DNA of 64,000 nucleotides from Metopolophium dirhodum (taxonomy: Eukaryota; Arthropoda; Insecta; Hemiptera; Aphididae): the NCBI RefSeq assembly GCF_019925205.1, contig NC_083560.1, forward strand, positions 38,796,270 to 38,860,269, written 5' to 3'. How positions within the stretch are numbered: the stretch's first letter is position 1; the number at the start of each line of letters is the position of its first letter. This document shows, piece by piece, positions 59,207 to 64,000 of the stretch. The notes under the pieces are model-generated. The model saw nothing but the letters and a program-made list of their open reading frames with translations. It was not told the DNA's origin and searched no databases. The position numbers and the translations under genes were made by a program.

Positions 59207-61543
59207 TAGGGCTGGGATTTCGATGCACTTAGCATTGTTTTTCAAAGCTTACTGTGCAATGCTCGTCTTGTCACAAATTTGTTTTATGTACATTTGAATA
59301 AGAATAAGAAAGTTTATTTTGCATTTTTTTGCATTTTTTGGCATTTTTTGGCATTTCTTAGTTTTTAGGTCATTTTCTTAATTTTTTAGGGCATTTTAGA
59401 GTTTTTGGAGCATTTTTTGAGTTTTTGGAAACCAAGTGCATGAATTTGAAATTTTATTTTAAGATTTTTACACCAACATGGTTTTTAAATAAATATAACA
59501 GATTATAAGTAGGTACTCGTAATTCGTATTATATTATCGGTTTGTCGCCATTATCGGAGTATTATCGAGTAACCTCTACCCGCATTTCCTGTTAAATAAT
59601 CTTAAATCGGTAAAATCGACGTCCGATGATATCGTTCGACGTTCAGTACGAGTTTTGTCGTGGTTAACACCGTTTTATTACTCAGGTTAATTTTTTTTGG
59701 TAATTTAATATAAAAATGCCAAAAGTAAAATGTTCGACAGCGAGTCGACTGCGTGCGTTTGTACAAGAATTTGGACATAATATTTTTTCTACCGACGGAT
59801 TGGTGTTATTCTGTAAAATATGCAACGTCAAAGTTACTGCTGAAAAACGATTTGCCGTACAACAACATTTGTCAAGAGATAAACACATCAATGGAGTAGA
59901 ACGGAGTAAATTACAAAACGAAAAAAATAATACACAAAGTTTTATTACAGACGTACCAAACAGGTCGGAATATTTTTTAGATTTAACTCGTACATTTTTG
60001 TCATGTAATATTCCGTTAAATAAACTCGAAAATCCTGCGTTTTCTAAATTTTTGGAAAAATATACCAATAAACAAACGCCTGATCGCTCCACATTACGAA
60101 AAAATTACGTCAGTATATGTTACGATGAAACTATAGAGATGATTAGGTCATACGTAGAAAATAAAAAATTATGGGTTTCTATCGATGAAACGACGGACGC
60201 CAATGGTCGTTATGTTGCCAATGTTATAATAGGTACATTAGAAGTAAGTAACATAGGTAAAATGTTTTTATTAAATTCAGAAGTATTAGAAAAAACCAAT
60301 CACAGTACAATTGCCAAAGTTTTGGATAAGTCTTTATCAATATTATGGCCACAAGGAATAATACACGATAATGTCCTTTTATTTTTAAGTGACGCTGCTC
60401 CGTACATGGTAAAAGCAGCCACATCGATTCAAACTTATTATTCGAAAATGATACATGTTACATGCTTGGCGCACGCCTTGCATAGAGTTGCCGAAGAAAT
60501 AAGAATACATTTTCCAAATATTGACGAATTGATAAATAACGTAAAAAAAGTATTTTTGAAAGCACCGTCGCGAATCCAAATATTTAAAACAATGGCACCA
60601 GATATTCCACTACCTCCTCGGCCTGTATTAACACGTTGGGGCACTTGGCTTAATGCTTCTATGTACTATTGTGACCATTTTGAACTGATTAAAGAAATTA
60701 TTAATCAATTAGACGGAGAAGATGCAGTTGCAGTTTCTAAAGCTCAGAATTTATTTTCTAATGTAAATTTGAAACATAACTTAATATATATAAAGGCAAA
60801 TTTTAGCACATTAGCAACATCTATAACTCAATTAGAAACTTCCGGAGTACCTTTGATTGATTCCATTAACATTATTCAAAAAATAAAAGCTGAAATTCAA
60901 AAAGCACCAAATCAAATAGGAAAAATAATATACCAAAAACTTACTACTACTTTAAATAAAAACAAAGGATTTAAAATCATTTCCGATATATGTGATATTT
61001 TGAACGGTCAAGGCGCAACAAATGAAATTCCGGATGATCTTACAGCAAATGATTTAGCCTTCTTCAAATATTCGCCAATCACTTCAGTAGATGTTGAAAG
61101 GAGTTTTTCCATCTACAAGTACTTACTGGCAGACAACAGAAGATCATTTTTATTTGAAAATCTGAAACAAGCTCTCGTGGTTCAGTGTAACAGTTCAGAA
61201 TGTACAGGTAAATAAATATACGATCTAAACGTATTAAATAATTTATAAAAATATTTTTTTTTCAGATTGAACGAAGTCCACGTCTATGAGATTAAGTCTA
61301 TGTGTACAACTTTTTTTTTAGATTTATACTTGTAATAGATTTTTATAATACATTTTTTAAAAATTTTTATTGTAATTTATACTAAAATTATTAAAAATAA
61401 AAAAAAATTTTAGTTCATAAAAGCAATTTTTTAAGGGCATTTTTCGGGTTTTTTTAGGGCATTATTTAGAGTTTTTAGGTCATAAAAGCATTTTATTTAG
61501 GACATTTTTCGGGGTTTTTTAGGGCATTAAAATCCCAGCCCTA
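59207..61543 (+). mobile_element. Complete hAT transposon, right-arm copy, 2,337 bp, transposase intact
   Basis: It has the same ends and the same 8-bp duplication as the left copy (GTTATGAA on this strand, 59199-59206 and 61544-61551). Shared insertion site and flanks in both arms mean one insertion preceded the inverted duplication. Subterminal GGGCATTTT words are repeated at both ends. Confidence 0.93.
59716..61215 (+). CDS. hAT transposase with CGGBP1-like zinc finger, intact, 499 residues
   Basis: The N-terminal finger has Cys33-x2-Cys36 and His51-x5-His57 (FCKICNV, then HLSRDKH), a BED/CGGBP1-like DNA-binding module. The catalytic core has VSIDETTDAN with the first Asp (157 or 161), LLFLSDAAPYM with Asp226, C250-x2-H253 (CLAHALHRV), and VLTRWGTW. 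A C-terminal VDVERSFSIYK carries Glu461-Arg462 in the dimerisation region. All hAT landmarks are present in one open frame. A possible small intron (GT at 61,208, AG at 61,264-61,265) would replace the last two residues by Asp and a stop. Together with intact ends and target duplication this is a candidate active element. The left-arm copy has a stop at Ser145. Confidence 0.88.
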   Translation: MPKVKCSTASRLRAFVQEFGHNIFSTDGLVLFCKICNVKVTAEKRFAVQQHLSRDKHINGVERSKLQNEKNNTQSFITDVPNRSEYFLDLTRTFLSCNIPLNKLENPAFSKFLEKYTNKQTPDRSTLRKNYVSICYDETIEMIRSYVENKKLWVSIDETTDANGRYVANVIIGTLEVSNIGKMFLLNSEVLEKTNHSTIAKVLDKSLSILWPQGIIHDNVLLFLSDAAPYMVKAATSIQTYYSKMIHVTCLAHALHRVAEEIRIHFPNIDELINNVKKVFLKAPSRIQIFKTMAPDIPLPPRPVLTRWGTWLNASMYYCDHFELIKEIINQLDGEDAVAVSKAQNLFSNVNLKHNLIYIKANFSTLATSITQLETSGVPLIDSINIIQKIKAEIQKAPNQIGKIIYQKLTTTLNKNKGFKIISDICDILNGQGATNEIPDDLTANDLAFFKYSPITSVDVERSFSIYKYLLADNRRSFLFENLKQALVVQCNSSECTGK

Positions 61544-61551
61544 GTTATGAA

Positions 61552-62412
61552 TTATGAATTACTGGAAATTCAAAATTTTAACTAAAAACTTGAAAGTCCT
61601 TATGCGTATTTTGCAAATCATTTTAAATCCATGACTCATGAGTTCTGTGACACTCCAAATATTTCATGTATCTTCTTGCTAGGCAGGCCTGTTTGATTAT
61701 TCCGATTAATCGATTGTTACATTAATTCATACTTTATAAGTAGGAATAACCAATTTCTATTCACCACAAATTAATCGAATATTAAGCTATATTACGATTG
61801 TAGATCGTAAATTCATAACCACACATACTTCAATTTATCTACCCATATGAATTACAAAATAAGTTGTTTAACGTGTTATATTGTTATAAGGTTATACATA
61901 CATCTCGATTTAAAAACTTCAGATATAAAAAAAAATCATCACAGTATGCTATTTTATTAACTAACTTCAATGTTAGACGGGCAAAATATGATACCTAGGT
62001 ATAATCATCAATTATAGAGGTACAGTATTGTACAAAACGAAACAAAACCATTTAATCATACTACCGTCGCATTACGGAAATTGAAAAAGCTAGTCACCTT
62101 GATTTTGTTTACGGCAAACAGCACAATATGGTGGTGTAAACTTTGGGTCTCCAGATAAGAATTTGGACCCCGTAATAAGAAATTATAGCTGATATAATCT
62201 AATCAAGAGTTCCAATTCTAACTTTAATAATAATATAGGTATTTTTAAATGAATCTATAATATTAGCTCTTAAATCATTCGGCCATGGATCAGTAAACAT
62301 AATCCAAAAGAGAAAATAATGATAATACAATGACACTATAATATATAAAATATGAAAAATGTAAATTACTTATAAGTGGCCGTAAAATATAACAATTTAA
62401 AAATGTTTGTAA
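61552..62412. other. Right arm, non-coding stretch
   Basis: Mirror of 40,112-40,972; nothing recognised. One arm difference lies at 61,881. Confidence 0.4.
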
Positions 62413-62851
62413 TAGGGCTTAGCCCCGGAAAGATTTATTCGGGTTTCGGGTTTTGAGTGCTACATGGTGCAATTTGAAACAAACGTTTGGGTGTTAATTA
62501 CCGTTATCATTCGGGTTAATATTGGTTAATACGGGTCTTTAGTAGTTCAATTTTAGTAAAACCATTATCTTTTATAGTTATTTTTTAAATTTTTAATTGT
62601 TTAGCGAAATTTCCAAATATTGTTATTATTAAACAAATAATTAACTGAGTATTCGAACTTACCACATAAAATATAATATACAAAATGATAAATCATATGA
62701 ATATTGTAAAATAAAAAATTATTCGGGTTTCGGTTAATTCGGGTGTTTTGAAAATAAAATTGTTTGGGTTATATGTGTTTGATTTTTAAAGGTTTAAAAG
62801 AGTGTCAAGAATGTTTTTACGGGTTCTGGTTAATTTGGGTGCAGGGCACTG
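62413..62851. mobile_element. Candidate hAT-like MITE, right arm
   Basis: Mirror of 39673-40111, with the same near-matching 8-bp flanks. Confidence 0.55.
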
Positions 62852-63879
62852 GTTCATAATATAGCTGACAGAAAAAATGAGATATCGTAAATATACCAAA
62901 GTAAAAACAAAGATAATGTTATGACAAATAATAGGCTAATCTCTCCAATATATAAACTAACAACACGAGATTATTTTGTTCTGCTGAACTTAAATTTGTT
63001 TTTATCTCTCTGAGACACAAAATAATATCATTAGTATTAAATTGTTTTTAAAGTGCAAGAAAACGTACCAATGTAATTATTGAATTAATGTGAATCTTCT
63101 TTTTTATAGTAAGCAACGTACTTGAGTTATTTGGAACTAAATCATAATAGCCCATTTGAATTTATTTTATTGTACTTTAATAAAAATGAATCTGTGTAAA
63201 TTGTTATAAAAAAAAAAATGTGCCACCTATCAATTTAGTGTGTTTCTATAGAAACTTTTAAGTATAAATAAATGAGGAAAAAAATAATCGCATCTAAATG
63301 TCGATAAGTCTTAACTTTGTGTGAAGTTATGAGTAGGTAACACGCTATGAGTAAGTATTATGTGAGTAGCTAATATTTTGAAAATGTTATAGTGCGCATG
63401 TAAATTCTAGTCACAAAAAAATTATAATTAATAAACACGTCATCTCACCACAGGCCTAGCTTATATGGGAGTTGCTAAGATTTAATATTTTATGTGAATA
63501 TTATTGTTTATGCAAACTAATATTATGTTATTATAATTTATAATATACTTAATATGTTCAGACAAACTCAAAGAAGTTTTTTTTTTTTTTCAAAATGATA
63601 GTTTATTTCATAATTTGTATAAGACATGGCTATAAAAAAACAGCATATATATTATAATCATTCAGTTAAATATTTTCAAAATTCATATTATCTATAGTTG
63701 ACTACAATATGTTAATCTTTAAATAAACTACATTTTTTCATTAAAATAATACGTACCTAGAAGTTGTATAATAAAATACATAACAAAAGATAAGTTTACA
63801 TTTTAACTGAAATAATAATTTGTCTTCATATTATTTATATAGTATAATAGATATATTCACACTGTAAAATTGTTTCAGA
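62852..63879. other. Right arm, AT-rich DNA without a recognised gene
   Basis: Mirror of 38,645-39,672. One arm difference lies at 63,151. Confidence 0.4.
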
Positions 63880-64000
63880 CTTAATTGGAATTGATTTTAC
63901 TGCCAAATCATCATAAAATATTGTTATTTAACATTCTACAATACGCTTATTATAGTGATCTACACCACTTATGTTGCCAGTCAATGAACAAATTCCTAGG

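Larger units (their letters stand above)
52135..64000 (-). repeat. Right arm of the giant inverted repeat (continues past window end)
   Basis: Exact mirror of 38524-50389, with the few differences listed there. It begins sharply at CTGACACAGC. Its outermost bases correspond to the tail of the USP-like pseudogene, so a second copy of that remnant probably continues outside the window. Confidence 0.95.

Noticed and set aside
1..64000. Bacterial endosymbiont DNA or a horizontally acquired bacterial operon
   Set aside because: AT richness alone is not evidence; the genes have spliceosomal introns and eukaryotic transposons fill the window.

Overview
The window looks like nuclear DNA of an aphid or close hemipteran. 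It is AT-rich and gene-poor, with spliced genes, long introns and very dense transposon debris. The aphid assignment is an inference from the general look of the repeats and from the one clear host gene, an insect 26-29 kDa-type cysteine proteinase. No bacterial gene, operon, tRNA, rRNA or CRISPR array was recognised.

Layout. 1-0.6 kb holds the 3' end of an unidentified gene. 2.9-3.6 kb carries a hAT transposase tail with retained introns (minus). 4.25-9.1 kb is an intact 11-exon gene for a 558-residue papain-family proteinase of the 26-29-p/digestive cysteine proteinase 1 type. 9.38-11.82 kb holds two non-autonomous hAT-like elements with 8-bp target duplications. 14.3-18.4 kb contains hAT and MULE transposase remnants. 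18.36-27.66 kb is a decayed Ty1/copia element. Its gag was split by a tandem array (three identical-looking 380-bp LTRs, two internal regions) of a Ty3/gypsy errantivirus-like element that lost most of pol and env. 29.0-31.6 kb is a patchwork of hAT pieces and an unclassified repeat. 31.915-35.547 kb is a complete 3.6-kb DNA transposon with about 350-bp terminal inverted repeats, 8-bp target duplications and an apparently intact three-exon, 749-residue transposase. 37.4-38.6 kb is a broken ubiquitin-protease-like gene of a transposon-associated type.

From 38,524 to the window end lies a giant inverted duplication. The left arm 38,524-50,389 is mirrored by 52,135-64,000; mirrored coordinates sum to 102,524 wherever checked. 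Each arm is at least 11,866 bp and differs from the other at only a handful of sites I could find. Both arms carry the same 2,337-bp hAT transposon with the same 8-bp duplication, a Helitron helicase fragment, MITEs and tandem repeats. The right-arm hAT has an intact 499-codon transposase, while the left copy has a stop at codon 145. The 1,745-bp single-copy spacer carries a small gene for a predicted secreted or membrane protein with its own poly(A) signal.

How the parts relate. The proteinase is the only confidently functional host gene. Most of the rest is layered transposition: copia into a MULE remnant, then the errantivirus-like element into copia, and the hAT insertion before the inverted duplication. 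The most notable candidates are the spliced long-TIR transposon, the palindrome with its spacer gene, and the amplified pol-less endogenous retroelement. I had no search tools, so family names rest on motif recognition.
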